64,000 bases of DNA from CAVXNB01 sp963763085 (GCA_963763085.1 CAVXNB010000004.1:1610498-1674497); one strand, 5' to 3'; shown: positions 38,901 to 49,443, counted from the first letter of the stretch. Made by a program: numbers and translations. The notes: generated by a model from the sequence alone, not told the origin.

Positions 38901-39909
38901 GTTCAGTCCCCGCGGTGACGTCTCGTGAAAGGGCTTCGCCCAGCGCGGCAAGGTCCCGCTCGGCGTGGTGCTGTCGCACGTACAGGTCGAGATCGGCTAC
39001 GCGCCGCGGATGTAGCTCGTCAAAGGCCATCGGAGCTGGACCGAGAGCATGGCTCGACAGGGTCAGGATCTTCTCGACCGCGTTTGCGACGACTGCACGG
39101 ACGCGGAGGGCCAGAATCTCGCCTCGGAGCCCGGACGCCTCCCCGGCATCAACGAGACGCGCCGCGTCGAACAACGTGACGCGAGCGCCGTGCAGCGCTA
39201 CGTCGACCGATCCGATGTAGGCCGCCGAGAGCTCACCGACTCGCTTCGCACAGGCCCGCTGAACGGTCGCTGCCACAGCGGACATCCCTCCGTACCAGCA
39301 AGCGGCCACTCCCATTCCGCCCCACGCGAACCCGGGACGCGACAGATACCACCCGGGCACTCCCACAGGTCGTGCGGGAGTGGCCTGGAAGTGCACGGGA
39401 CAGCTCGTTACGTTACGAAGCCCGCGAGCTATCCAGGCGCTGGAGTGATCGACGGCGACGGAGCTTTGGTCGAGATCGACGGCGAAGAGGCCGCGCTCGT
39501 CGCCGAAATACGCGCTCACCAGAGCGTGATCGAGAAAGCCTGCCAGCGAGCACCATGGCTGGGTGCCAACAAGCCGCACTTCCTCACCCTCATCTGAAAC
39601 GACATCCACGCGTGCCCCAGGAGCCTCGGCCGCGAATACTCCCCACGAGCCGTCGGGAGCCGGCATACCGGCTTCGTGGAGAATCGCCAGGGCGTCACTG
39701 TGCGCCTCGAGGACTCGCCCGGCCGTGAGGTCCTGTGCGGCGACTGCTGCGAGTATTTCCCACCGGAGCCGAGTGGCGCCGCGCCCGGGTTGTGGTAGCC
39801 GGCGGCCGTACTCGACCGCCAACGCGATGTCGGTTTCGACGTCGTCGCCTGCCGACCGGGCGGCCTTCGTCAGCGTCCGGGCCCAACTTGGAAGGTCGGC
39901 TATCTCCAC
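38890..39909 (-). CDS. Acyl-CoA dehydrogenase-like protein of the GT2/PIG-L module
   Basis: An intact 339-residue protein with a diverged acyl-CoA dehydrogenase fold. The N-terminal helices (AGDDVETDIALAVEYGRRLP, WEILAAVAAQDLTAGRVLEA), the beta domain (EVRLVGTQPWCSLAGFLDHA) and the C-terminal helical bundle (PGFAWGGMGVAACWYGGMSA, ADLDLYVRQHHAERDLAALG) are all recognisable. The usual catalytic Glu cannot be placed, and the sequence is shorter than true ACADs. It is first in the operon and translationally coupled to the PIG-L/MT gene. It may oxidise a carrier- or CoA-bound group in the same pathway. Confidence 0.8.
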   Translation of the reverse strand: MEIADLPSWARTLTKAARSAGDDVETDIALAVEYGRRLPQPGRGATRLRWEILAAVAAQDLTAGRVLEAHSDALAILHEAGMPAPDGSWGVFAAEAPGARVDVVSDEGEEVRLVGTQPWCSLAGFLDHALVSAYFGDERGLFAVDLDQSSVAVDHSSAWIARGLRNVTSCPVHFQATPARPVGVPGWYLSRPGFAWGGMGVAACWYGGMSAVAATVQRACAKRVGELSAAYIGSVDVALHGARVTLFDAARLVDAGEASGLRGEILALRVRAVVANAVEKILTLSSHALGPAPMAFDELHPRRVADLDLYVRQHHAERDLAALGEALSRDVTAGTERGL

Positions 39910-40284
39910 GGTTCGGCTTCTCCAACGACGAAGACTGAGGATGCGGGCAGCAAGCCTGCGCGGTCAGTGGTCTACCCGTTCGAGGTCATGGCTAATCACA
40001 CAAAGGAAACGCCGGGGGAGGGCGAGTGGCAGTTTCGGAGTCGAGCGCCGATCGGACGATTGCTGCGCATGCCGCGCTCCGCCGACGCGGTTCGAGCGCT
40101 TCGCGGAGATCAGCTGTTGCACGCTTCAGTCCACTTCGAGGGCGCACGGTGTTTCCCCTCGTTGGACGAGAAATGCCCCCGGCCGCTCTGAGACGACCGG
40201 AGGGCAATCTCGCAACCTAGAGCTACCCAGACGGCTCGCGCAGGAAACGTTCTGCACCGCCCTGTCAAGCGCTCTTCGGGGCGC
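39910..40284. other. Intergenic region with a strong hairpin
   Basis: A 375-base gap upstream of the ACAD-like operon and downstream of a small minus-strand gene. It holds the stem-loop at 40168-40211 and presumably the operon promoter. Overlapping open frames on both strands have no recognisable domain. Confidence 0.4.
40168..40211. terminator. Long GC-rich stem-loop
   Basis: TGCCC-CGG-CG pairs with CG-CCG-GGGCA across a loop CTCTGAGA, with single mismatches and an outer GAG/CTC. It lies 74 bases beyond the stop of the minus-strand Rho-N-like gene and is a likely terminator there. It lacks a U-tract. Confidence 0.5.
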
Positions 40285-40468
40285 TCAGCGGGCTCCGAGC
40301 GCCTTCTCGAGCTGCGACTTGTCCATCCTCGACCGCCCCGGAAGGTTGCGCCGGCGCGTCTCATTGTAAAGCTGCGCCTTCGTCCGTCCGCCTTGCCCAG
40401 CGTGCGATCGCAGCCCGCCGCGCCGCCCCGATGAAATGTCCTGAGTCGAAGTCCTGCTGGCGCGTCAC
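40285..40468 (-). CDS. Small Rho-N/SAP-like domain protein, one frameshift
   Basis: About 61 residues from a GTG at 40468. The N-terminal part reads TRQQDFDSGHFIGAARRAAI; an indel near 40395 joins it to RTKAQLYNETRRRNLPGRS and RMDKSQLEKALGAR. The second half matches the helix-extended-loop-helix of Rho N-terminal-like domains (K-AELYE-A-LNI-GRSKM-K-EL), which bind nucleic acids. Such small proteins are common in actinobacteria; the role is unknown. Confidence 0.6.
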
Positions 40469-40683
40469 CTACCCATCTTCTCGGCCGCAAAACGCAACTC
40501 CGATGCCGAAGGGTTTGAGGTTGGCAACGCAGTATCCCCCTCAACGTCGTCGATGACGTCCCGCCACACGCCCAACAAGCTCCCAAGCCTGAAGGCAAGG
40601 AGTTTTACGACCGGGGCTAGCGGGTATCCAATCGCACCATCGACCGGCGACATATAGGAGAAGGCAGATCTGTGCCCATTCAA
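40465..40683 (-). CDS. Hypothetical small protein
   Basis: A 72-codon frame with a modest hydrophobic middle (IGYPLAPVVKLLAFRLGSLL) and an acidic stretch (DVIDDVEGDTALP). Its stop overlaps the start of the Rho-N-like gene. I recognise no family, and it could be a chance frame. It is listed because the coupling to the next gene is suggestive. Confidence 0.25.
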   Translation of the reverse strand: MNGHRSAFSYMSPVDGAIGYPLAPVVKLLAFRLGSLLGVWRDVIDDVEGDTALPTSNPSASELRFAAEKMGR

Positions 40684-40790
40684 GAACGGGTCAAGACAGT
40701 TCCAACCTCGCTTGCAGGCACTCCAGTGGCCTCAACGGACGCGGCGCCGCCGAAGGTCCTCGCCGAGGCGCCATCGGCTGAGCGGACTGT

Positions 40791-42710
40791 GTGAGCACGA
40801 TGAAGTTGGCAAGCAGCAAGCTCGCCCAAGACGAGCGCCACGATGGCGCCGTCATCGAGACAGACGTCCCGGCCCGCCTCGACCGGCTTCCCTGGTCCGG
40901 TGGCATTGGCTCGTCCTGGTGGGTCTCGGGACCGTCTGGATACTCGACGGGCTCGAGGTCACCATCGTCGGCGCGATCGGCAGCACGATCACGAAGAGCC
41001 ACAGCGGTATCTCGATCACAACGGCCCAGGTCGGGGACGCCGCCGGCATCTACATCGCCGGCGCATGCGTCGGCGCGCTCGCTCTTCGGTCATCTGACGG
41101 ACCGTTTCGGGAGCAAGCGGCTGTTTCTCGTCACGCTCGGGCTCTACCTGGTTTCCACGCTGCTGACGGCCGCCTCGTTCGACGCGTGGTGGTTCTTCGT
41201 CTTCCGGTTCCTCACCGGCATGGGCATCGGAGGCGAGTACTCGGCCATCAACTCCGCCATCGACGAGCTGATACCCGCAAGGGTGCGCGGCACGGTCGAC
41301 CTTCTCGTGAACGGGTCGTACTGGCTCGGCACGGCGGTCGGAGCCGCGGCCACGCTCGTGCTGCTCGACCCGAACCTGATTGCGCTCGACCTCGGCTGGC
41401 GGCTTTGCTTCGGCATCGGCGCCGTGCTCGGGGTGGGCGTCCTGCTCGTGCGCCGGCTCGTCCCGGAGAGCCCCCGGTGGCTTTTCACACATGGGCGCCC
41501 GGAACGAGGCCGATGAGATCGTCGCGCGATATCGAGCGGAAGGTCGTCCGGGAGACGGGACAGACGCTCGCCGAGCCGGAGGACACCGTCAAGGTGCGCG
41601 AGCGGGGACCGGTCAGCTTCGTCGAAGTGGGCAGGGTGGTGTTCGGGCAGTACCCACGTCGCTCGATTCTCGGGCTGTCGCTCTTCGTCGGCCAGGCGCT
41701 TCTTGTACAACGCGGTCTTCTTCACCTTCGCGCTCGTTCTCACCACCTTCTACAAGGTGAACGCCGCCAGCGTCGGGCTCTACCTGCTGGCCTTCGCGTT
41801 CGGGAACTTCGCCGGGCCGCTCATACTCGGCCGTCTGTTCGACACCGTCGGCCGACGGGCCGATGATCGCCGGCACCTACCTGGTCTCGGGCTTGATGCT
41901 GGGCGTGACGGCCGCCCTGTTCAACGCAGGGCGTCCTCTCGGCAACGACCCAGACGATCGCGCTGGTGGTCATCTTCTTCTTCGCCTCGGCGGGGGCGAG
42001 CGCGGCGTACCTCACGGTCAGCGAGATCTTCCCGATGGAGACGCGAGCCCTGGCGATTGCGTTCTTCTACGCCGTCGGCACCGGCCTCGGCAGGCATCAT
42101 CGGCCCGGTCCTGTTCGGCACCCTCATTGCCAGTGGCAAGACATCGCACGTGGCGTTCGGCTACCTGCTCGGGGGAGCGTTGATGTTCGGTACGGGCGTG
42201 GTCGAGATCTTCCTCGGCGTCGACGCTGAGCAGAAGAGTCTCGAGGAAATCGCCTCGCCGGTGTCAGCCGCCGAGGCCGGCACATCGGGCGGAACGGTCA
42301 CGGGCAGCTCGGAATCGGCGACCGGTCAAGCGCCCGGTCAGCGATCGACCACCGGGCGCGCCAGGATCGCACCGGACTGGAGTCGGCCCCCGCTTTCCCC
42401 GGCGGATCGTGCCCGCTTGCCGCGCTGGCTCTGGGCCCCCTTCCCTCAGGCGTCAACGTTTCCCCGTAGCGATCCCTACCGTCGCGACGAGGTCGAGCGA
42501 GTCGTGGCGGTGCTCGGCCAATCGAGCCCGCTCAGTCTCGACGAGCTTGCCGACCGCACGGGGGGCCGGTACTGGGGGCCTGGTCGACTCCGCCGTGCGG
42601 TCCGTGCCGCCGTCGACTCCGGTCGTGTGCGTCCTCTGCGCCGAGACCGCTATGAGCTCGCCGAGAATGCGGTACCAGCAGAGACGCGGCAAGTGATCTG
42701 GGGGGAGTGA
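40791..42710 (+). CDS. MFS transporter with C-terminal winged-helix-like domain, frameshifted
   Basis: About 640 residues. The MFS part spans nt 40900-42230: WHWLVLVGLGTVWILDGLEV (helix 1), LFGHLTDRFGSKRLFLVTLG (the conserved loop 2-3), FRFLTGMGIGGEYSAINSAI and PARVRGTVDLLVNGSYWLG, then helices 7-12 including YLTVSEIFPMETRALAIAFF. These are features of the sugar porter/metabolite:H+ symporter group. A Pro/Ser/Thr-rich linker (nt 42240-42440) leads to LSLDELADRTGGRYWGPGRL and RRAVRAAVDSGRVRPLRRDR, a winged-helix-like unit. Frame breaks lie near 40900, 41090, 41500, 41705, 41860, 41935 and 42090. The substrate is unknown. Confidence 0.8.
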
Positions 42711-42714
42711 CCGC

Positions 42715-43122
42715 TCACCACTCGACAACGCCCGGGGGATTGAGCGCTCGCCAGGCCCATAGCCACCGACAAGGTCAGTGGCCCGGTGTAGTCCGAGGAG
42801 CTGAAGCGAGCGGGCGGCGAGGCTCGACGCGTAGCCATCGTTGCAGACCACGATCACTCGGACATCGTCCGACGTTGCTTGCGGCAGGCGGGCGGCGCTC
42901 GTCGGGTCGAACCGCCATTCCAACACATCGCGTTCGACGATCAGAGCGCCCGGAAGCTCGCCTTCAGCGACGCGAAAGGGGGCCGGTCGGTGTATCGACT
43001 ACGACAGCACCATCGACAACTTCAGCATCCAAGTGTTCCGGCAGCACGCGGTCCAGATGCATTCGCACCTCTGCGAGCAGCTCATCGATCCTCGAGTTCG
43101 TGACCTCTGATGCGTGGTTCAT
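42715..43122 (-). CDS. Rhodanese-like domain protein, frameshifted
   Basis: About 135 residues from ATG 43122. MNHASEVTNSRIDELLAEVR and VVVDTPTGPLSRR form the start. After an indel near 42985 come EGELPGALIVERDVLEWRF, VIVVCNDGYASSLAARSLQL (the active-site loop, with Cys in VVCNDGY) and LLGLHRATDLVGGY. A second indel near 42755 leads to WRALNPPGVVEW and the stop at 42715. Rhodanese domains transfer sulfur through this Cys. A fragment of a close relative sits at 14346-14420. Confidence 0.8.
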
Positions 43123-43169
43123 CGCTTCCTTACTAAAGCCATCGATTAGTCGTGAAGGCGTATCATCAC

Positions 43170-44108
43170 TAGAGAAGCTCTAGGACCAGCCGACCACGCG
43201 TGCCGCCGGCCTCAAGGATTCGGTGGGCTTCGGCGGCTCGCTCCGCTGGAAAAGCTTTGCGCTACTCGGAGCGTCACCTGGCCGTCCTCAACCTGCTGAC
43301 GCAACCGGTCGAGCTTCTGCCTGCTCACGGGCGTAGTTGCGAACTGACACCGGATAAAAGGTGATGCCGCGTTCGCTCTCGCCCTGAAAGCCGCGGACTG
43401 TAGCGACCGGCCGCCGTCACGCACCGCGGCGACGGCCAGCTCGTCGAGCATTGCAGCGTCGACAAGCCCATCGGCGCCCTCGGGAAATCCTGGCGAACCA
43501 GTTCGGCGAACTCGGTCGCCGCGTAGACCACAATGTCAGCTCCAAGATCTTTGACAAGCTGCTCGTCGGACTCCGAGGCATCAGCGATAACACACAAGCC
43601 GTCGGCCTTGCCCAGCTGCACCGCGTAGCCGCCGACGGCGCCGGCGGCGCCGGTAACCGCCAGCGTCTGACCCGGTCGAGCCCGAGCAGGTCGAGGGCCT
43701 GGCGGGTGGTCAACCCGTTCATCGGCAGGGTCGCCGCTTCGACGTCGGACGCTCCGGCGGGCACCCGGGCCACGGACTCGACGGGGACCACGATGCGCTC
43801 GGAGTAGGCACCATGCGAGCCGTTGGGCACCACGATGGCCATGACGTGATCGCCCACCTGCAGATCGGTCGACACGCCATCACCGATCTGATCCACCACA
43901 CCCGCGGCATCCATGCCCGGTACATAGGGCGGCGGGATGTCCTTGAGCAGTTCGGCCCGGCCACCGTTGCGCAGTCCGGTGTCGGTCGGATTGACGGCCG
44001 CGGCGTGGACCCGATGCGCAGCTCCCCCGGCCCAGCTTCGGGGTCCGGTAGCTCCACCAGGTGCAGCACTTCCGGGCCGCCGAACTCTGTCATCCCCACG
44101 GCTCTCAT
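43170..44108 (-). CDS. Quinone oxidoreductase-like NADPH-dependent MDR protein, frameshifted
   Basis: About 310 residues. MRAVGMTEFGGPEVLHLVEL is the classic start of quinone oxidoreductase-like MDR enzymes. PYVPGMDAAGVVDQIGDGVS and GDHVMAIVVPNGSHGAYSER form the GroES-like domain. After a frame change near 43665 come QTLAVTGAAGAVGGYAVQLG (NADPH motif) and ADASESDEQLVKDLGADIVV. Another change near 43480 leads on, and the end is HRILEAGGTRGRLVLELL at 43170. Zinc ligands are absent, as expected for this zinc-free subgroup. It reduces quinones or enones. Confidence 0.85.
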
Positions 44109-44302
44109 GCCACGGTCAACCGCTCCGCCCGGCCCGTATTCCCCGGGCGCCGCCCTATGGCGTGACCAAGTCTCAGGCCACGCCATAGGCTGGACCGCTT
44201 GCCTACGTTTATTTCCATCTAGCCTTCTGCAACATTCAGGCGCCCCCGTCTGAAGTAGCCGTCGTGGTGTCCACAGCGTCCGCCGAGGCTGCGCTGTGCG
44301 GC

Positions 44303-45538
44303 TCACGGCAGCAGGTAAGCACGGTAGGTATTGACGCCGGCTGGAATTCTGCGTTGAAAAGAAGCTTTCCTGAGACGCTGAACTGGGAGACGTACGGAAG
44401 GATTCCCCAGCCGACGAACAGGCCGCCGCTACGGGTTGTCTGGGCGTTGCCCTGTGACGCCGCCGACAGCCCTTCGGGCTGATCGTCAGAGGCGACAAGC
44501 GTTGCGACATGGGTCGCTTGGTCAAGTTTGACCGTTATTGCGCGGCCGTAAGCCAGCTCGGAGTACCGGCGAACTCGTTGTCGAAGAAGGTGTACTCGTC
44601 GTTGCCAATCGCCTCGGGATCGTGCTGCCAGGCGAAGAGCTCGCTGCGCCGTCCAGACCTGTCCCGGGGCGGCGCGAAGCGTGAAGCTGCTCTGCTTGCC
44701 GCCGAGCTCCCAGTTGATCTTCCCACTGAGCGGGGTTGACGTCATAGGTGGTCCAGGTGTCGCGAGCATCGATGAGAAGGTTAACCGTTGGGTGTTGAGG
44801 TGCACGGCGTTGATGTGGAACCAGTCCCATGGCGTGGCCGGGAGCTTGGCAACGGCTGCTCGCTGTCGCTGAAGGGGACGTGATCCTTCGCTGTTCCATT
44901 GGAAGAGGACCTTCCGGTGGCGATGTCGATCTCCTGCACCATGACCATTGATCACCGTCTGGTCAGCCGGACCACCAATTGACGTCAGATCCGCAGTGGC
45001 CGTCGTGTACGACAGGATCAGCGCTGTATTCCAGGGGGTTATCAGGAATTCGTGACCGTCGACTGAAGGCCGTTGCCGGCGTTCACGGTGGCGATCGGCT
45101 GATAGTTCTGGTTGTAGATGTAGTCGGTCCCGCTCGACAGACCACCCAGCCCGGTTCCTTGCCACCAAGTCAAGACCTTCTTGCCCGTGGTAGGTCTGAA
45201 CCCGGAAGTCGGCGGCGGTCTGGTCTGCTGGGATGGCGTGAAACCAGACGATCCTGCCCGTCCGAACCATCGATGATCCCCGGGCCGTTCGTGTAGGTGG
45301 TCGTGTCCCCGGTGGGGGTGATAAAGATGTCTCCACCGCCTAGGTGGCCTTGCGACGTGAGAACGGTCACAGGTGGCGGAGCGGTCGGGGATGCAGCTTG
45401 AGCAATGCCGCCGGAGAATGCAAGGGGAACGACCGCGGCGACCGCGGCAGCGGCCCCGAGGGCTAAGGTGATGCCCTTGCCGCTGCAACCTGGCCACGGG
45501 CGTGTGAGAACGAAGCGTTTGGCGCATGTTTTGTCCAC
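44303..45538 (-). CDS. Secreted arylsulfotransferase (ASST)-like protein, frameshifted
   Basis: About 410 residues. A twin-basic N-region and hydrophobic stretch (GITLALGAAAAVAAVVPLAF) ending AQAAS make a Sec signal peptide. The propeller then reads DGHEFLITPWNTALILSY, VQEIDIATGKVLFQWNSEG, DWFHINAVHLNTQRLT, TWTTYDVNP, KINWELGGKQSSFTL, ELFAWQHDPEAIGNDEYTFF and FVGWGILPYVSQFSVSGKLL. These follow the Arylsulfotran_2 family in order, with the WQHD His typical of it. The end at 44303 is FNAEFPAGVNTYRAYLLP. At least six indels break it. It would act outside the membrane; its sulfate or other acceptor is unknown. Confidence 0.78.
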
Positions 45539-45882
45539 CTTTCGGGAGCTCTGGCGGGCATTTGGATAGGGGGTTCAGCCCGCTCGAGTCACCTTAAGGA
45601 TCTTTTTCTACAATTGCAAGCGAATTAGTCAGGAATTGCTTCGCCGGGGTCTGGGCAACGGCTGCTCCTCGCAGGGACTGGTGCGAGGAGCCTGCCGAGC
45701 AGGTCCGACGTCACGCCAGCATGCGCGGCGACCCCCTCACCTAGGTGTACGAAAACGTCGGAATCGGTGTACGCATTCGATCGGAACGGGTGTACGAGAT
45801 GGCTCGGAATCCGCATTTGGGTTGGGTCCGCCGTATTGCGACTGCCTAGCGAGTAAGTGCTTCCAGAGCAGGACGTGGGCTG
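45539..45882. other. Intergenic region with AT-rich promoter-like stretch
   Basis: A 344-base gap. Positions 45590-45640 are markedly AT-rich. On the minus strand CTGACT and TAGAAA with a 16-base spacer lie there, a possible promoter for the ASST-like gene. Nothing else is recognisable. Confidence 0.35.
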
Positions 45883-46434
45883 TCACGTCTGCCGATCCGG
45901 CCAGCGCCGCTGAGCGACGAACCCGAGGACTATCGACGTCAGGAGCTCCGCCATCGCCTCGGGTTTGCGAGGGGTCAAACGTTCCGGCGGCCTGCCCACG
46001 TCTCACCGCGGCGACCAGCTTGCGCAGACCGTGTAGGAGCGTGGGTGGCCGCCTTGAGCTTGGGATCGCTCTGGGAGTGGCTCCAGCCGTGGAGTGAGAC
46101 CAGGAGCCGGTCGACATCGCCTTTCTTGTGCGGCCGAACCGACCACGGCGTTCAGCACCTGCTCGACGAACTCGGGCAGCGGCGGCGGGTCCGGGTTGCC
46201 AAGCACCGGCGCGAGCGCCTGGCTGAGGCCGTCAAGGCCGACCGCGACGGCGGCGCTCATCACCTCGTCCTTGCCCTTGAAATAGCGGTAGACGGCGCCG
46301 GTGGACAGCCCGGACCGGGCGATGATCATTTCCATCGACACCGCTTCCAGGCCGTATTCCTCCAGGCAGGCGCGGGCGGCGTCGAGGATCTGCTCGCGCC
46401 GGGCCTCCCGGCGCTCTTCGGTGATCCGTGGCAT
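45883..46434 (-). CDS. TetR family regulator, one or two frameshifts
   Basis: About 185 residues. ITEERREARREQILDAARAC and SMEMIIARSGLSTGAVYRYF form the TetR DNA-binding domain. The effector domain continues PPLPEFVEQVLNAVV, then after an indel near 46125 DVDRLLVSLHGWSHSQSDPK, then TLLHGLRKLVAAVRRGQAAG, and ends VAQRRWPDRQT at 45883. It is divergent from the DHA2-type MFS gene with two matching operator sites between, so it likely represses that pump. Confidence 0.88.
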
Positions 46435-46455
46435 GACGTAACCCTAGCATAAAAA

Positions 46456-46525
46456 GAAGGAATATTCGCTCTTGACGGGCTGGGCGGTTCGTGGTCTGCT
46501 GGAACTACAAAACGAACATTCCTTC
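46456..46525. promoter_or_regulatory. Paired inverted operator sites between TetR and MFS genes
   Basis: GAAGGAATATTCG (46456-46468) and its inverse CGAACATTCCTTC (46513-46525) match at 12 of 13 positions in opposite orientation, 57 bases apart. They flank TTGACG (46472-46477), a probable -35 element of the MFS gene. A TetR dimer at each site could block both promoters. Confidence 0.65.
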
Positions 46526-46575
46526 GCTATAGGTTTCGGGTTCGTAGTTCTCGTTCAGTCGCACCGGAGGTCACC

Positions 46576-48044
46576 GTGATCGCCCACTCCCGGCAGGTCA
46601 ACACCACAGCAGTCACCGTCGTGGTCTGCATCGCGCTCGGCGCGGTCGCCGCGGCGATGGCCTCGCTCAACGTGGCCCTGCCCGGCCTGGCCCGGAGCAC
46701 CCAGGCCAGCCAGACCCAGCTGGAATGGATCATCGACGCCTACTCGCTGATCTTCGCGGCGCTGCTGCTGCCAGCCGGTGCCCTCGGCGACCGGTACGGC
46801 CGCCGCCGCGCCCTGATCGTGGGGCTGGCCACCTTCGGCGGGGCGTCCGCGATCGCGATGGCCGCGTCCTCGGCCAATGAACTGATCGTGCTGCGGGGCC
46901 TGATCGGCGTCGGCGGCGCATTGGTCATGCCGGCCACGCTGTCCACCATCACCAGCACATTCCCGCCCGCCGAACGCACCCGCGCGGTTCGGTGTGGGCC
47001 GGGGTGGCGGGGGGCAGCGCGATGCTCGGGCTGCTGTGCACCGGCGCGCTGCTCGAGGCGTTCTCCTGGCGGTCGGCTTTCGCGGTCAACGTGGTGCTGG
47101 CCGTGATCGCGATGGCCGGTACGATCCGCTTCGTGCCCGAGTCCGCCAACCCAGCCGCGCCGCCGCTGGACAAGGGGGGAGCCTCGCTGGTCATGCTGAG
47201 CCTGGTCGCGCTGGTGTTCAGCATCATCGAGGCACCCGAGGCAGGCTGGCTGGCCGTCCGGACGCTGGCCGGGATCGCGGCCGGGCTGGCCGGGCTCGGC
47301 TGTTCACCGGCTTGGAGCTCAAGCAGGAGCACCCGATGCTCGACCCGCGACTGTTCCGCAACCGGCGGCTGTCGGCCGGCAGCCTGTCCATCTTCGTCCA
47401 GTTCTTTGCGTTCTTCGGCTTCACCTTCATCGCGCTGCAGTACCTCCAGGGCGTCCGCGGCTACAGGCCGCTCGTCGCGGCGCTTGCGTGCTCCCGCTGT
47501 CCGCGGCGATGATGCCCACCGCCAAGATCACGCCCCGGCTGACCGCCCGGTTCGGCGCCCGCACCGTGTGTGTCACCGGCCTGGTCCTGGTCGCGGCGGG
47601 ACTGGCCATCATCTCCCGGGTCGGCACCAGCACCCCTACCTTCTGCTGGTGGCGGGCCTGATCCCGCTCGGCATCGGCATGGGCGCCGCGATGACCCCGG
47701 CCACCGCCGCCATCACCGAGAGCCTGCCCCCCGCCCAGCAAGGCGTCGGGTCCGCGCTCAACGACCTGAGCCGTGAGGTCGGCGGCGCGCTCGGCATCGC
47801 CGTGGTGGGCAGCATCGTGACCGCCGTCTACCGCAGCCTCTGTACCTGGCCGGCGTCCCGGCCGGGCTGGCCAGCAAGGCCCGCGGCTCCTTCGCGGTGG
47901 CCATCCACGCCGGCGGGCCGTCCGGGCCAGCGCCAGCACCGCGTTCACCAAGGGCATCACAGCGGGCTGCTGTACGCCGCGGCGGCCGCCCTGCTGGCCG
48001 CGGTCAGCGTGGCCATCCTGCTCGAGAGGCGATGCCAGGACTGA
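46576..48044 (+). CDS. MFS drug exporter, DHA2 (14-TM) family, frameshifted
   Basis: About 490 residues. VVCIALGAVAAAMASLNVAL is helix 1, LEWIIDAYSLIFAALLLPAG and ALGDRYGRRRALIVGLATFG hold motif A, and LRGLIGVGGALVMPATLSTI is motif C-like. VWAGVAGGSAMLGLLCTGAL, WRSAFAVNVVLAVIAMAGTI and GIGMGAAMTPATAAITESLP follow, with QQGVGSALNDLSREVGGALG as the late signature. Frame breaks occur near 46990, 47300, 47490, 47630, 47840 and 47930. Family members export drugs or metabolites with proton uptake. Regulated by the divergent TetR. Confidence 0.88.
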
Positions 48045-48057
48045 CCGACCCGTCGGT
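48044..48057. terminator. Short hairpin between convergent MFS and ABC permease genes
   Basis: ACCGA-CCCG-TCGGT is a 5-base stem with a 4-base loop at the end of the MFS gene. It is small but placed as expected for a shared terminator. Confidence 0.35.
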
Positions 48058-48126
48058 AATGACGATCAGCGGACCGCGGAGCTGGTCGGCTCGGGTAGGG
48101 CGACGATCGCCTGATCAGCCTTACGG

Positions 48127-49443
48127 TTACTTGGTCAGAGTCGGGACCAGCTCGCGCAGCCGCACCCGTCTCGCCGGTTCGGAGCACGGCCGTGCGGTAG
48201 ATGCGGGCCGCCACCAGCGCCACCAAGACGGTGCACACCACGCTCACGACCACCGACAGCAGGAACTGCCACCAGGTGGCCTCTCCGAACCCGACCAACG
48301 TCGGCATGGCGAAGGGGGCGGTGGGGGGCAGGTAGGCCAGCACCTTCACGAGCAGCGAGGCGTTGCCTGAGCTGACCCCGATGAGCGAGACGATGTAGCC
48401 GAAGATGAGCGGTGCGCTCAGCGGCAACGCCAAGCTCTGCACCTGGTCCTGACGCTCGGCCAGGGAGCCGGCGGCGGCGTACACCCAGCTGTAGAAGGCA
48501 TAGCCGAGGACCAGCCAGACGAGCGTGGCCGCCACCACGAGCGGTGCCGCGCCGTGCACGAGGCTCGAGCCGACCACCTTGGCCAGCACCAGCGCGAACG
48601 CCACCAGGGCACGGCTTGGAGCGAGGGCAACCGCGCCGATGCCCGACGACCTTGCCCGCCAGCAGCTGGACCGGCCGCACCGTGGCGAGGAGGACCTCCA
48701 CGACGCGGCTCGCCTTCTCCTCCATGACGCCCATGAGCGTCCAGGTGAGGTACTGGGTGAGGACGATGAAGATGAGGATGACGCCGAGCAGCGCCGTCGC
48801 CTCCTCCGTCGTGCGGGTCTTCTTGCCCGGATGGACGCTCTCGATCGGCCACGGCTTGGCCTCGGCCACGGCGGCCGCCTGCTCCGGGGTCAGGCCGGCC
48901 TGGGCGAAGGCCTGCTGTGCTCCGAGGGCCGTGGCCACGGCTCGCACGTACCGGGCCCCGGCGGAGGTGTCGGTGTCCGAGATGGGGTTCTGCACGAGGA
49001 TGCTCCCGCTGCCGTCCACCACCATGTCGAGGTGGCCGGCGCTCAACGCGGCGCGGGCCGCGCTCAGGTCCGGCTCGTCGCACCAGCTCTACGGGCAGTC
49101 CCACGGCTCTTGGCCAGCTTCTGCAGCTCGGCGTCGAGGGCGGTCGAGCCGGCGACGACGCCCACCCTCTGGCGCGTGGTGGTCCCGGTGTGGAGGGTGG
49201 GGATGACCACGGCTGCCGCCACCACGGCGAAGAGGATGAGGGTGACCACTCGAAACACCCGGCCCCGCAGCCGCTCCCGGATCTCGCGCCCGGCCACGAG
49301 TCCGGTGTCTCCGAGCAGCCTCTGTCGCGGAGTCGCGCGTGTGAGTCCCCGAGCCGTGACGATCGCCCCGGCCTTGCGGCGCAAGCCAAGGCGGACGACA
49401 GCACCACCGCGACAGCGGCGAGGATGAACGGGAGCGCCTTCAC
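48127..49443 (-). CDS. ABC-2 type exporter permease (NatB-like), frameshifted
   Basis: About 435 residues from a GTG at 49443 that overlaps the ATPase stop (GTGA). KALPFILAAVAVVLSSAL is an N-terminal helix and TGLVAGREIRERLRGRVFRV the cytoplasmic gate region, with VVTLILFAVVAAAVVIPTLH following. A large extracellular loop precedes LLGVILIFIVLTQYLTWTLM and the motif GVMEEKASRVVEVLLATVRP, diagnostic of ABC2_membrane_3 permeases. Four more helices and RLRELVPTLTK end the protein. Breaks lie near 49390, 49080, 48640 and 48165. It exports an unknown substrate, possibly sodium or a drug, by homology to NatAB. Confidence 0.85.
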
